The notes under the pieces are model-generated. The model was given only the letters and a program-made list of their open reading frames with translations, was not told where the DNA came from and did no database searches. The translations under genes were made by a program, and so were the position numbers. Positions 1 through 8,742 of a DNA stretch of 64,000 nt are shown here, one piece after another (within the stretch, counting starts at the first letter, position 1; each line of letters starts with the position of its first letter). Source of the DNA: JB111 sp049856175 (lineage in GTDB: Bacteria > Actinomycetota > Actinomycetes > Actinomycetales > Actinomycetaceae); NCBI RefSeq assembly GCF_049856175.1, contig NZ_JBNDNA010000015.1, positions 12,126 through 76,125 on the forward strand, given 5' to 3'.

Positions 1-125
1 TCGCCCAGCCGGCGCAGACCTCCGTGGGGCTCGACCACGTCTACGTGGGCGGCACGGCCGTCACCGAGCACGGGCGCCGCACCGGTGCGCGTCCGGGCAC
101 TCTCATCAGGAAGGGCCAGCAGTGA
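1..125 (+). CDS. D-aminoacylase-like amidohydrolase, C-terminal fragment
   Basis: Only the last 40 residues lie inside the window; the reading frame starts at base 3 and stops with TGA at 123-125. The visible end contains GLDHVYVGGTAVTE and TGARPGTLIR. This is the usual tail of N-acyl-D-amino-acid deacylases (amidohydrolase superfamily), where a final beta strand bearing V.VNG..V..G..TG.RPG closes the composite domain. The metal-binding residues lie outside the window. The stop overlaps the GTG start of the next gene by 3 bases, so it is the upstream member of the operon below. The family call rests on a short tail and is moderate. Confidence 0.6.
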   Translation, partial: AQPAQTSVGLDHVYVGGTAVTEHGRRTGARPGTLIRKGQQ

Positions 126-1138
126 CCGAGCAAGGAACGCCCCTGGGCGTCGGGATCGTGGGGGTCGGCGGGATCGCGCTGTCCCACATGGCCGCGCTGC
201 GCACCATGACGGGCGCACGGCTCGTCGCCGTGTGCGACCTGGACGCCGACCGCGCCGCCGAGGTGGCGCACACGGAGCGGTGCGCCGGCTACGGGTCGGT
301 CGACGAGCTCCTCGCGGACGACGCCGTCGAGGCCGTCATCGTCTGCACCCCGAACATGACGCACGAGGCGCTCGGCCTCCAGGTCCTCACGGCGGGTCGG
401 CACCTGCTGATGGAGAAGCCCCTGGCGCTGACGCCCGAGGGTGCGCGACGCGTCGCGGCCGAGGCCGACGCACGCGGCCTCGCGCTCGCCGTGGGCCACA
501 GCCACCGGTTCACCGACCAGAGCCTGGCGATCCGCGAGGTCATCGACTCCGGCGACATCGGCACGCCGCGGTTCGTCCGCGTCGTCATGAACGGCGGCTG
601 GATCTGGCCCGGCTGGCAGGCCTGGGTGCTCGACCCCGAGCTCTCCGGCGGTCACTCGCTGCACAACGGCGTCCACCTCATCGACCTCGCGAGCTGGTGG
701 ATCGGCGAGCCGGCGACGAGCGTCTTCTCGGTCGGGCAGCACGCCACGAGCGAGGCGCTCCAGATCCACGACTACCTGGTCATGGGCCTCGGCTTCGCGA
801 GCGGTGCCTCGGGGGTGTGCGAGATCAGCCGCGGCGAGCTCCCCCGCAGCGCCGGCTACCTGGAGCTCACCGTCGTGGGCACCGAGGGCGTCCTCTCACG
901 CTCGTGGGACGCCGAGGGCGTCCTCGCCTGGACCGACACCGGCCTCACGGCGTGGGGCGTCGACGGCTCCGGCGGCCGCACCTTCGTCCGCGAGCTCGAG
1001 GCGTTCGCCGCCGCGGCGCGCGGCGAGGTCGAGGTCGTCCCACCCGTGTCGGCGGCGATCCACGCCGTCGACGTCGCCGCCGCGTCCGAGGCCTCGCTCC
1101 GCGAGGGCCGCACGATGACGATCGGAGCAACGGCATGA
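122..1138 (+). CDS. Gfo/Idh/MocA family NAD(P)-dependent oxidoreductase
   Basis: 338 aa, normal length for the family. The N-terminus has a Rossmann signature (GIVGVGGIALSHMAAL), the conserved MEKPLAL motif lies near residue 98, and GVHLIDLASWW in the C-terminal domain carries the usual catalytic-region histidine. Such enzymes oxidise or reduce a hydroxyl or imine on sugars, inositols or amino-type substrates; the substrate cannot be read from sequence. The GTG start overlaps the stop of the preceding amidohydrolase and the TGA overlaps the ATG of the next gene (ATGA), which implies translational coupling. Its place among deacylase, FAH and importer genes suggests a cytosolic step in catabolism of an imported compound. 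Confidence 0.9.
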   Translation: MTEQGTPLGVGIVGVGGIALSHMAALRTMTGARLVAVCDLDADRAAEVAHTERCAGYGSVDELLADDAVEAVIVCTPNMTHEALGLQVLTAGRHLLMEKPLALTPEGARRVAAEADARGLALAVGHSHRFTDQSLAIREVIDSGDIGTPRFVRVVMNGGWIWPGWQAWVLDPELSGGHSLHNGVHLIDLASWWIGEPATSVFSVGQHATSEALQIHDYLVMGLGFASGASGVCEISRGELPRSAGYLELTVVGTEGVLSRSWDAEGVLAWTDTGLTAWGVDGSGGRTFVRELEAFAAAARGEVEVVPPVSAAIHAVDVAAASEASLREGRTMTIGATA

Positions 1139-1647
1139 CCGGCACGCTCACCACCCGGCCCGGACTCGTCCGCGCGCTCGCGGCGATGCACTCCGGCGAG
1201 CTCGGGCTCCTGCGGGCAGCGGCGCTCGACGTCGTCGCGGTCGGCGAGGGGGACGCGCTGAGCGTGCTCGGCCCGGACGCGATCGGCGTCCTGCGCGCCG
1301 CGACCGGCCCGACGTCGGTCGACTTCCAGGCGCACTCCGCCGCGGACGGGGGCGCGACGACGTTCCTCGGGCGGGCGAGCCACGGGATCGCCGTGAGCGC
1401 GCACCTCTCGCTCGTCGACGGCGACGGCGGCGAGCACCTCTACGCGGCGATCCGGCTCGTCGGCACGCACGGCTCCGTGGTCGTGGACCTGCTGCGCCCG
1501 CTGCTGGACGTCCGCACCGCGGCCGGGACCACGCGGGTGCCGTTCGGGGTGCCCGGCGCGCAGGTCCCGCCGGAGGACACGACCGACGCCCTGTCCGCGA
1601 TCGCCGACTCCGCGCGGTCGGGCCGCACGGTAACGACCAACTGGTGA
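1135..1647 (+). CDS. Orphan C-terminal-domain-like protein of the Gfo/Idh/MocA family
   Basis: 170 aa, starting at an ATG that overlaps the previous stop by 4 bases. There is no Rossmann nucleotide-binding motif. The end, DALSAIADSARSGRTV, matches the closing helix-strand usual in Gfo/Idh/MocA enzymes, and the middle (HLYAAIRLVGTHGSVVVDLL) resembles the beta-sheet half of that family. It therefore looks like a stand-alone C-terminal domain: an accessory subunit for the upstream oxidoreductase or a decayed paralogue. A good frame, coupling and codon use support a real gene. No function is assigned. Confidence 0.6.
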   Translation: MTGTLTTRPGLVRALAAMHSGELGLLRAAALDVVAVGEGDALSVLGPDAIGVLRAATGPTSVDFQAHSAADGGATTFLGRASHGIAVSAHLSLVDGDGGEHLYAAIRLVGTHGSVVVDLLRPLLDVRTAAGTTRVPFGVPGAQVPPEDTTDALSAIADSARSGRTVTTNW

Positions 1648-1660
1648 GGGAGAACAGGAC

Positions 1661-2506
1661 ATGAAGTGGCTGACGTTCGACGACGGCGGCACCGTCCGGC
1701 ACGGGTACGTCGAGGGTGACGAGATCGTCGTGGCCGGCGACGGCGACCTGGCGGCCGTGGTCCGGGGCGAGACCGGCGCGACGGAGGTCGGGCGCCGCCC
1801 GCTCGCCGGCGCGCGCCTCCTCGCTCCCCTGCTGGCGCCGGGCAAGGTGCTCGCGGTCGCCGCGAACTATCAGGAGCACGTCAAGGAGGCAGGTTTCGAG
1901 GCGCGGAAGCAGACGACCGCGACGCCGCGCCTCTTCCTCAAGCCCGACACGGCGATCACGGGCCCGGACGCCCCGGTCGCCCTCAATCCCATCACCACCC
2001 AGCTCGACTGGGAGGTGGAGATCGCCGCGGTGATCGGCTGGCGCGCGCAGGGCGTGCCGGTGGGCGACGCGCTGGACCACGTGTTCGGCTACGCCACGAG
2101 CAACGACATCTCGGCGCGCAGCCTCGACCTGGGCGTGCCCCGCGACGGCGAGGCCATGACCGGCTTCTTCGACTGGCTCGAGGGCAAGTGGCTCGACGGC
2201 TCGGCGCCCCTGGGCCCCTACCTCGTCACCAGCGACGAGGTGCCGGACCCCCAGGACCTCGGGCTCACGCTCGAGCTCAACGGCCAGGTCATGCAGCAGG
2301 GCAGCTCGTCCGACATGGTCCACACCGTCGCCGAGCTGGTGTCGTTCAGCTCGCGGCTCATGACCCTCAACCCGGGGGACATCATTCTCACCGGCACACC
2401 GTCCGGCGTCGGTGCCACCACCGGCGTCTTCCTCCAGCCCGGCGACACCATGGTCGCCGCGGTCGAGGGACTCGGGTCCCTCACCACCCCAGTCGTGGCG
2501 GCGTAG
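1661..2506 (+). CDS. Fumarylacetoacetate hydrolase family protein (first copy)
   Basis: 281 aa. The FAH fold is shown by GKVLAVAANYQEHVKEAG, the acidic metal ligands in QLDWEVEIAAVIG, the conserved aspartate in YATSNDISAR, and LNPGDIILTGTPSGVG near the C-terminus. Family members cleave or decarboxylate acylpyruvates and related 1,3-dicarbonyl compounds using Mg2+ or Mn2+. AGGACATG places the start with a short-spaced ribosome site. It sits between the oxidoreductase pair and the importer genes. A second, divergent FAH ends the operon at 10242-11099, so the pathway may have two such steps or two substrates. Confidence 0.9.
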   Translation: MKWLTFDDGGTVRHGYVEGDEIVVAGDGDLAAVVRGETGATEVGRRPLAGARLLAPLLAPGKVLAVAANYQEHVKEAGFEARKQTTATPRLFLKPDTAITGPDAPVALNPITTQLDWEVEIAAVIGWRAQGVPVGDALDHVFGYATSNDISARSLDLGVPRDGEAMTGFFDWLEGKWLDGSAPLGPYLVTSDEVPDPQDLGLTLELNGQVMQQGSSSDMVHTVAELVSFSSRLMTLNPGDIILTGTPSGVGATTGVFLQPGDTMVAAVEGLGSLTTPVVAA

Positions 2507-2574
2507 CCGCCGCCCGGAGCCCCCGGGCCTGATCGACGCAGATCAGGCTGTTCCACCCACCACGAGGAGCAATC

Positions 2575-4191
2575 ATGCGATCACGAATCGCCAGGACGGC
2601 CGTCGCACTCGGCCTCTCCACAGCCCTGCTGACCGCCTGCGGAGGAGGTGGCGACGACAACGGCGGCGGCGAGGCCGGATCGGACGGGGGCGACCCGACG
2701 TCCGCCAACCTCTACCTGTACCAGTCCCCCGTCCAGTTCAACCCGCTGGCACCCGGGCAGGGTGCCGAGCAGCTGACGATGACGCTGGTGTACGACGCCC
2801 TGTTCAACGTGGGACCCGACTTCGAGCCGGTCCCCCGGATCGCGGAGTCGTGGGACGTGAACGACGACGCCACGTCCTACACCTTCCACCTGCGCGACGG
2901 GCTCGAGTGGAGCGACGGAGAGCAGATCACCGCGGACGACGTCGTCTTCACGTACAACCTGTTCGCCAACCCCGACGTCGCCAGCCCCAACACCGCGCCC
3001 TTCCAGGGCGTCGTGGGCTTCGACGAGGTCCAGGAGGGCGCGGCCGACACGCTCGAGGGCATCGTGGCGGACGACGACCAGACCGTGACGATCAACCTCA
3101 CCGAGCCCACCCCCGGCTTTCTCGCCCTGTTCGGCAGCGGCTTCGGGATCCTCCCCGAGCACGTCCTGGGCGACGTCGAGCCCGCCTCGATCATGGAGGA
3201 CGAGTTCTTCGACCTGCCCCCCGTCAGCTCCGGGCCCTACGTGATGCGCGAGTTCAACGTCGACCAGAACGTCGTCCTCGACGCGAACCCCAACTACTGG
3301 ACAGAGGTCGGCATCGACACGCTCTACCTCCAGATGCTCACCAGCGACGTCGCGACCGCCCAGCTCGCCACGGGCGAGACCGACCTCGTCCAGATCGCGC
3401 CGCAGGACCTGGAGACGGTCGAGGGGCTCGACGGCGTCACCGTCAGCTCGGCGCCGTCGCCCGGGTTCCTCCGCCTGCTCGTCAACTTCGAGCGGTACGA
3501 CGACGAGCGGGTCCGCCAGGGACTCCTCATGGCCATCGACCGCCAGGGCATCATCGACGGGATCCTCGGGGGCCACGGCGAGGTCCTCAACAGCACGATC
3601 ATGACGCCCTGGGCGATCCCCGACGACCTCGAGACCTACGACTACAACCCCGAGGAGGCCACGGCCCTGCTCGAGGAGGCCGGCTTCGACTTCGACCAGG
3701 AGCTCCGGATCAGCTGGATCCCGGGCACCGCCGACCGTGACGCGGCCGTCCAGGTCGTCATCGAGAACCTCGGCGCGATCGGCATCAACGTCGTGGCCAA
3801 CCAGATCGAGGAGGCGAACCAGCTGAGCATGATCGAGAACGCCGAGTACGACCTCATGATCTCGGGCGGCGGCACGTACACCCCCGACCCGACGGTCTCG
3901 GCCAACGCCCTGCGCTGCGACGCCATCTTCCCGGCCGGCGGCAACACGTCCCTGTTCTGCAACGAGGAGCTCGACGAGCTGCTCAACCAGGGTGCCGTCA
4001 CGGCCGACGAGGCCGAGCGCGAGACGATCTACCAGGACGCCGTCCGCCTCGACAACCAGCTGGTGCCCTACCTGTGGCTCTACGTCCCCGACACCCCCTG
4101 GGCGGTGAGTGACCGCCTGCAGGGCTTCGAGCCGCACGGCGACTTCGCCAACGGCTTCTGGAACGCCGCCGAGTGGACCGTGACGGACTGA
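2575..4191 (+). CDS. ABC transporter substrate-binding lipoprotein, peptide/nickel (family 5) type
   Basis: 538 aa. The N-terminus is a lipoprotein signal peptide with a lipobox (STALLTAC, cysteine at residue 22) followed by a Gly/Asp-rich linker, so the protein is exported and lipid-anchored. The body has family-5 features: YDALFNVGPDFEPVPRIAESW near the N-terminus, TFHLRDGLEWSDGEQITADDV, and YNPEEATALLEEAGF. DppA/OppA-type proteins bind peptides, amino-acid derivatives or sugars outside the membrane and deliver them to the permease. The next three genes encode the rest of the importer. The ligand is not evident; the gene neighbours suggest an acylated or modified amino compound. Confidence 0.93.
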   Translation: MRSRIARTAVALGLSTALLTACGGGGDDNGGGEAGSDGGDPTSANLYLYQSPVQFNPLAPGQGAEQLTMTLVYDALFNVGPDFEPVPRIAESWDVNDDATSYTFHLRDGLEWSDGEQITADDVVFTYNLFANPDVASPNTAPFQGVVGFDEVQEGAADTLEGIVADDDQTVTINLTEPTPGFLALFGSGFGILPEHVLGDVEPASIMEDEFFDLPPVSSGPYVMREFNVDQNVVLDANPNYWTEVGIDTLYLQMLTSDVATAQLATGETDLVQIAPQDLETVEGLDGVTVSSAPSPGFLRLLVNFERYDDERVRQGLLMAIDRQGIIDGILGGHGEVLNSTIMTPWAIPDDLETYDYNPEEATALLEEAGFDFDQELRISWIPGTADRDAAVQVVIENLGAIGINVVANQIEEANQLSMIENAEYDLMISGGGTYTPDPTVSANALRCDAIFPAGGNTSLFCNEELDELLNQGAVTADEAERETIYQDAVRLDNQLVPYLWLYVPDTPWAVSDRLQGFEPHGDFANGFWNAAEWTVTD

Positions 4192-4195
4192 TTGC

Positions 4196-5155
4196 ATGCT
4201 GAGAGCTCTCGTCCCACGTCTCCTCTCGAGCGTGGCCGTCTTCCTGCTCATCGCCGTCGGACTGTTCGCCCTCACCCGGCTCGCGCCCGGTGACCCCATC
4301 GAGATGATGGTGCCGCCGGAGCTGGCGGGGGCCCAGCGGGACGCGTACATCGCGTCGGTCCGCGAGCGGTTCGGTCTCGACCAGCCGGTCGTGGTGCAGT
4401 TCTGGCACTGGCTCGGCGGGCTCATGACGGGAGATCTCGGATACTCGTACAACGGTGGCCGGCCGGTCGGCGAGCTGCTCGCCGACCGGCTCGGCCCGAC
4501 CGCCCTGCTCATGGGCAGCGCGATGACCATCGGCCTGATCGTCGCCATCCCGGCGGGCGTCATCGCTGCCGTGCGACGCAACACCGTCGCGGACTACACG
4601 ATCAGCTCGGTGAGCGTCGTCGCCATCGCCGTCCCGAGCTTCTTCCTCGGCATGCTCGCCATCTACGTCTTCGCGGTGCAGCTGGGCTGGCTCCCCTCCT
4701 CGGGGATGTACAGCAGCGGCCGGGACGACATCGGCGACCTGCTGCGCCACATGGTCATGCCGGTCGGCCTGCTCGCGCTGGCCAACGCGGCCAACTTCAT
4801 CCGTTACGTCCGCAGCGGCGTGCTCGAGGAGCTGAACAAGGACTACGTCCGCACGATCATCGCGAAAGGCGGGACCCAGGCGCGGGCGCTGCGGCACGCG
4901 CTGCGCAACAGCCTCATGTCGCTCGTCACGGTGCTGGCGATGACGATCCCGGTCGCCCTGTCCGGCGCGGTCGTGCTCGAGCAGATCTTCTCGTGGCCCG
5001 GGATGGGGCAGCTCGCGATCGACGCCCTCGGGCAGCGCGACTACCCGGTCCTCATCGGGTTCGGGCTGTACATCGCGGTGCTCGTCCTGATCTGCAACCT
5101 CATCGCCGACCTGTCCTACACGATCATCGACCCGAGGGTGAGGAAAGCACGATGA
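4196..5155 (+). CDS. ABC transporter permease, DppB type
   Basis: 319 aa with about six hydrophobic segments. The first helix (LLSSVAVFLLIAVGLFALTRL), followed by the periplasmic loop ending in FGLDQPVVVQFWHWLGGLMTGDLGYS, is characteristic of DppB/OppB. The EAA-like coupling loop is seen around YVRTIIAKGGTQARALRHALRNS. It starts 4 bases after the binding-protein stop and overlaps the next permease by 4 bases. It forms the membrane channel together with the DppC-type subunit. Confidence 0.93.
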   Translation: MLRALVPRLLSSVAVFLLIAVGLFALTRLAPGDPIEMMVPPELAGAQRDAYIASVRERFGLDQPVVVQFWHWLGGLMTGDLGYSYNGGRPVGELLADRLGPTALLMGSAMTIGLIVAIPAGVIAAVRRNTVADYTISSVSVVAIAVPSFFLGMLAIYVFAVQLGWLPSSGMYSSGRDDIGDLLRHMVMPVGLLALANAANFIRYVRSGVLEELNKDYVRTIIAKGGTQARALRHALRNSLMSLVTVLAMTIPVALSGAVVLEQIFSWPGMGQLAIDALGQRDYPVLIGFGLYIAVLVLICNLIADLSYTIIDPRVRKAR

Positions 5156-6057
5156 CGAGCAACGACCAGCTCCCCGCCTCGACCGTCGACCTCGCCCCGA
5201 CCCCGCAGGAGTCCTCGCCGGACAAGCTCGCCCTGCGTCGGTTCCTCAAGAACCCGGCCGCGGTGATCGGCGTGGTCGCCCTGGTGATCATCGTGCTGGC
5301 AAGCGCGCTGGCCCCGTTCATCAGCCCGTACCCGCCCAACGAGATCGACCTGACGAACACCCGGCAGGCGCCGTCCGGCGAGCACTGGCTCGGCACCGAC
5401 TCGACCGGCCGCGACGTCTTCAGCCGCCTGCTCGCGGGCGGTCAGATCTCCCTCATGGTGGGCTTCCTCGCCGCCCTCATGGCGGTGGTGATCGGCACGC
5501 TCGCTGGCGTCGTCGCCGGGTGGTTCGGCGGGATCGTCGACGGGATCATCAGCCGCGTCATCGACATCATGCTGTCGGTGCCGCCGGTCCTGGTGATCAT
5601 CGTCCTCGCCGGCATCATCGGCCCGAGCGTGCCGATGCTCATCATCGTCATCGCCGGACTCGCGTGGCCGACGCCGGCCCGCATCGCCCGGGGCGTGGTC
5701 CTCAGCCTGCGCGAGGAGGAGTTCGTCCAGGCCGCCCGGGCGCTCGGCTCGCGGACCGGGTTCATCCTCTTCCGGCACCTCGTGCCGGGCGTGCTGCCCC
5801 CCATCGTGGTCTCGGCGACCCTGCTCGTGGCCGAGTCCGTCCTGCTGGAGTCCTCCCTGTCGTTCCTCGGCGCCGGCGTCCAGCCGCCGGAGTCGAGCTG
5901 GGGAAACATGCTCAACGAGGCGCAGTCCCTCACCGTCCTGTCGTCCATGCCGTGGCTGTGGGTGCCGGCCGGTCTCATGATCGCCGTCACCGTCCTGTCG
6001 GCGATGGCGATCGGGGACGGCGTCCGAGACGCCATCGACCCGCGGAAGAACAGCTGA
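5152..6057 (+). CDS. ABC transporter permease, DppC type
   Basis: 301 aa. The ATG at 5152 overlaps the previous stop (ATGA). After a polar N-terminus it has the OppC_N-type first helix (AAVIGVVALVIIVLASALAPFI), then HWLGTDSTGRDVFSRLLAGGQISL, which is diagnostic for DppC/OppC, and the coupling loop EEEFVQAARALGSRTGFILFRHLVP. About six membrane segments. A frame starting further upstream at 4993 is open but would overlap the upstream gene by 163 bases; the coupled ATG is preferred. Confidence 0.93.
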   Translation: MTSNDQLPASTVDLAPTPQESSPDKLALRRFLKNPAAVIGVVALVIIVLASALAPFISPYPPNEIDLTNTRQAPSGEHWLGTDSTGRDVFSRLLAGGQISLMVGFLAALMAVVIGTLAGVVAGWFGGIVDGIISRVIDIMLSVPPVLVIIVLAGIIGPSVPMLIIVIAGLAWPTPARIARGVVLSLREEEFVQAARALGSRTGFILFRHLVPGVLPPIVVSATLLVAESVLLESSLSFLGAGVQPPESSWGNMLNEAQSLTVLSSMPWLWVPAGLMIAVTVLSAMAIGDGVRDAIDPRKNS

Positions 6058-6058
6058 C

Positions 6059-7714
6059 ATGACGAACGAGACCTCATCCGGGCCCCTGCTCGCCGTGCGC
6101 GACCTCACGCTCGACATCGCCACCCCGCACGGCAAGGCGCGCATCCTCGAGGACGTGGCGCTCGAGGTCAACGAGGGGGAGATCGTCGGCGTCGTCGGCG
6201 AGTCCGGCTCCGGCAAGAGCATGACCGCCCTCAGCGTGCTGAGGATCCTGCCACCCGGCGCGCGCATCGTCGGCGGAGGCATCGACTTCGAGGGCGTCGA
6301 CCTCGCCACGCTCGGCTCGGGCCGGATGCGCAGGATCCGCGGACGCCGCATCGCCATGGTCTTCCAGGACCACATGACGACCCTCGACCCCGTGATCTCG
6401 ATCGGCGCGCAGATCGCGGAGGCGTACCGGATCCACCACCCGCGTGCCTCCCGGTCGGAGGCACGCGCACGCGTGGTCGAGACCCTTGAGCGGGTCGGCG
6501 TGCCCGACCCCGCCGACCGGGCGAAGCAGTACCCGCACCAGTGGTCCGGCGGCATGCGCCAGCGGGCGGTCATCGCGATGGCGCTCATCAACGACCCGGA
6601 CCTCATCATCGCCGACGAGCCGACCACGGCCCTCGACGTGACGATCCAGGCGGAGATCCTCACCCTCCTCCGCGAGCTCCGCGAGCGACGGGGCCTGTCG
6701 ATCATGCTCATCACGCACGACATGGGAGTGATCGCCGACATGGCCGACCGCATCGTCGTGATGAAGGACGGGAAGGTCGTGGAGACGGGCGAGGCCGAGG
6801 CACTCTTCGCCTCCCCGCAGCACCCGTACACGCGCAAGCTGCTCGACGCCGTCCCCCAGCCGTCGGGCGAGGTGGCGGAGCACGGCGGGCCGGAAAGCGC
6901 GGAACCGACCGCGCTCGAGGTGAGGGACCTCGTCGTGCAGTACCGACGCGGCTGGCGCAAGCATGGCATCACCGCGGTGGACGGCGTCAGCTTCTCGGTG
7001 CCCGAGGGGAAGGTCGTCGGGCTCGTCGGCGAGTCGGGATCGGGCAAGTCGACGATCGGCAAGGCGATCGTCGGGCTCGCCCCGATCACGTCCGGCAGCA
7101 TCCGGGTCGGCGACGTCGACCTCAAGGACCTGCGAGGCGGTGCCGCGCGCAGATCACGCGCGAACTACGGCATGGTCTTCCAGGACCCGGCGTCGTCCCT
7201 CAACCCACGGATGACGATCGGCGAGTGCGTCGCCGAGCCGCTCGTGGCGCACCGGCGCGAGATGTCCCGCGCCGAGCGCCGCGCCCGGGTCGTCGAGCTG
7301 CTCGAGCAGGTGCAGCTGCCCGCCGCGTGGAGCACGCGCTTCCCGCACGAGCTCTCCGGCGGCCAGCGGCAACGCGTCGGCATCGCCCGCGCACTGGCGC
7401 TCGATCCCGAGCTGCTCATCGCGGACGAACCGACCTCCGCGCTCGACGTCTCGGTCCAGGCCGCCGTGCTCGACGTGTTCCAGGAGCTCCAGCAGAGCCT
7501 GGGCTTCTCGTGCCTCTTCATCAGTCACGACCTCGCGGTCGTCGAGCTGCTCTCGGAGAGCGTCGTCGTCCTGCAGCACGGGCAGATCGTCGAGCAGGGC
7601 GAGGCGGGCTCGGTCCTCAACGACCCGCAGACCGCGTACGCGCGCCGCCTCATCGACGCCGCGCCGATCCCCGACCCCGCCCGTCAGCGGGCCCGCCACA
7701 CCGTCACCGTCTAA
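6059..7714 (+). CDS. Fused double ABC ATPase, DppD-DppF type
   Basis: 551 aa with two complete ATP-binding domains in one chain. The first has Walker A GESGSGKS near residue 45, signature SGGMRQRAVIA and Walker B LIIADEPTTALDVT. The second has GESGSGKST near residue 325, LSGGQRQRVGIARAL and LLIADEPTSALDV. The HPYTRKLLDA element after the first domain is typical of peptide/nickel transporter ATPases. Both sites look catalytically intact. It energises the importer encoded just upstream and starts one base after the DppC-type stop. Confidence 0.94.
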   Translation: MTNETSSGPLLAVRDLTLDIATPHGKARILEDVALEVNEGEIVGVVGESGSGKSMTALSVLRILPPGARIVGGGIDFEGVDLATLGSGRMRRIRGRRIAMVFQDHMTTLDPVISIGAQIAEAYRIHHPRASRSEARARVVETLERVGVPDPADRAKQYPHQWSGGMRQRAVIAMALINDPDLIIADEPTTALDVTIQAEILTLLRELRERRGLSIMLITHDMGVIADMADRIVVMKDGKVVETGEAEALFASPQHPYTRKLLDAVPQPSGEVAEHGGPESAEPTALEVRDLVVQYRRGWRKHGITAVDGVSFSVPEGKVVGLVGESGSGKSTIGKAIVGLAPITSGSIRVGDVDLKDLRGGAARRSRANYGMVFQDPASSLNPRMTIGECVAEPLVAHRREMSRAERRARVVELLEQVQLPAAWSTRFPHELSGGQRQRVGIARALALDPELLIADEPTSALDVSVQAAVLDVFQELQQSLGFSCLFISHDLAVVELLSESVVVLQHGQIVEQGEAGSVLNDPQTAYARRLIDAAPIPDPARQRARHTVTV

Positions 7715-7838
7715 CACCGTCCGAGTAGTCCGATCGGCCGGCGCAGTTCGAGCTGGCCGATCCACCCGAGCAGTCCGATCAGCCTGATCGGTCCGAGCAG
7801 TCCAAGCAGTCCAAGCAGTCCGACCAAGGAGCACACCC
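7715..7838 (+). repeat. Intergenic spacer with 9-bp tandem repeats and small hairpins
   Basis: The 124-base gap between the ATPase and the PIG-L gene contains units of GAGCAGTCC/AAGCAGTCC, three of them perfectly in phase at 7795-7821, plus two short inverted repeats (GATCGGCC...GGCCGATC and CCGATCA-GCC-TGATCGG). AAGGAG at about 7826 is the ribosome site of the next gene. No T-run follows the hairpins, so this is not a strong terminator, and the operon probably continues. Confidence 0.6.
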
Positions 7839-8684
7839 ATGCGCGTCATGACCGTCTACGCCCATCCCGCCGACACCATCACCAACTGCGGAGGCACGCT
7901 CGCGCTGCACGCCGACGCCGGTGACGACATCGTCGCGGTGATCCTCACGCACGGCGGCCGCATCCACCCCAACGTCTACGCCGAGGAGGCACGCAAGTCG
8001 GACGCCGACCAGGCGCTCCTCGCGGCCGACCGGGCGGAGATCATCGAGAACAAGAAGGGCGAGCTGCGCCGCGCCGCCGAGTTCGTCGGGATCGGCACGA
8101 TCGAGTTCCTCGACCACGACGACGCCATCAGCGTCGTCCGCGAGGACATGGTCGACGAGGTCGCCGAGCTCATCGCCAAGCACCGGCCGGACGTCATCAT
8201 CGCCGACTACCCGCAGAACCCCGCGGTGACGAACTCCGCCCACACCATCGCCACGATGACGCTCATCGCCGCGCTCGACCGGGCGTCCCAGTTCCTCAAG
8301 AACATCGACGGCAAGGAGGAGGTCAACGTCAAGCAGGTGTTCCTCGGCGGCCTCCCGGTCATGGCGAGCGACGCCCTGTCCACCTACGGCGTCCGCAACG
8401 ACCTCTTCATCGACATCAGCTCGGTCGTCGGTCGCAAGATCGCGGCGATGGACTGCTTCACCAGCCAGGGCTACGACGGCCCGTTCGCCCGCAAGCTCAT
8501 CGAGGCGAGCAACGGCGAGTTCGGACGCTCCGCCGGAGTGGCGCTCGCCGAGCCCTACGTCCGGTTCCGCGCCGAGACCCGGTCGCTGCTGCCGCTGACG
8601 GAGTACGCCGAGGCGGCCGACCCGCTCACGCGCCACGTGGCGTACTCCCAGTTCGACGTGCGCCGGGAGTTCCCGGTCGACTGA
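7839..8684 (+). CDS. PIG-L/LmbE-fold enzyme with a variant AHPAD metal motif
   Basis: 281 aa, N-terminal MRVMTVYAHPADTITNCGGTLALH. PIG-L deacetylases usually read AHPDDE, where the first Asp is the general base and the second binds zinc. Here the first Asp is Ala while the His and second Asp remain. A later His in NSAHTIATM could be the third metal ligand. The same Asp-to-Ala change is known in the PIG-L-fold hydratase GalB/LigY type (4-oxalomesaconate hydratase), so a hydratase or other non-deacetylase role is possible. AAGGAG lies 7 bases before ATG. It is the first gene of the downstream half of the catabolic operon. Confidence 0.8.
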   Translation: MRVMTVYAHPADTITNCGGTLALHADAGDDIVAVILTHGGRIHPNVYAEEARKSDADQALLAADRAEIIENKKGELRRAAEFVGIGTIEFLDHDDAISVVREDMVDEVAELIAKHRPDVIIADYPQNPAVTNSAHTIATMTLIAALDRASQFLKNIDGKEEVNVKQVFLGGLPVMASDALSTYGVRNDLFIDISSVVGRKIAAMDCFTSQGYDGPFARKLIEASNGEFGRSAGVALAEPYVRFRAETRSLLPLTEYAEAADPLTRHVAYSQFDVRREFPVD

Positions 8685-8690
8685 TCGTCC

Positions 8691-8725
<35 letters not shown>

Positions 8726-8742
8726 TCAGCCCTGGAGTGTCT

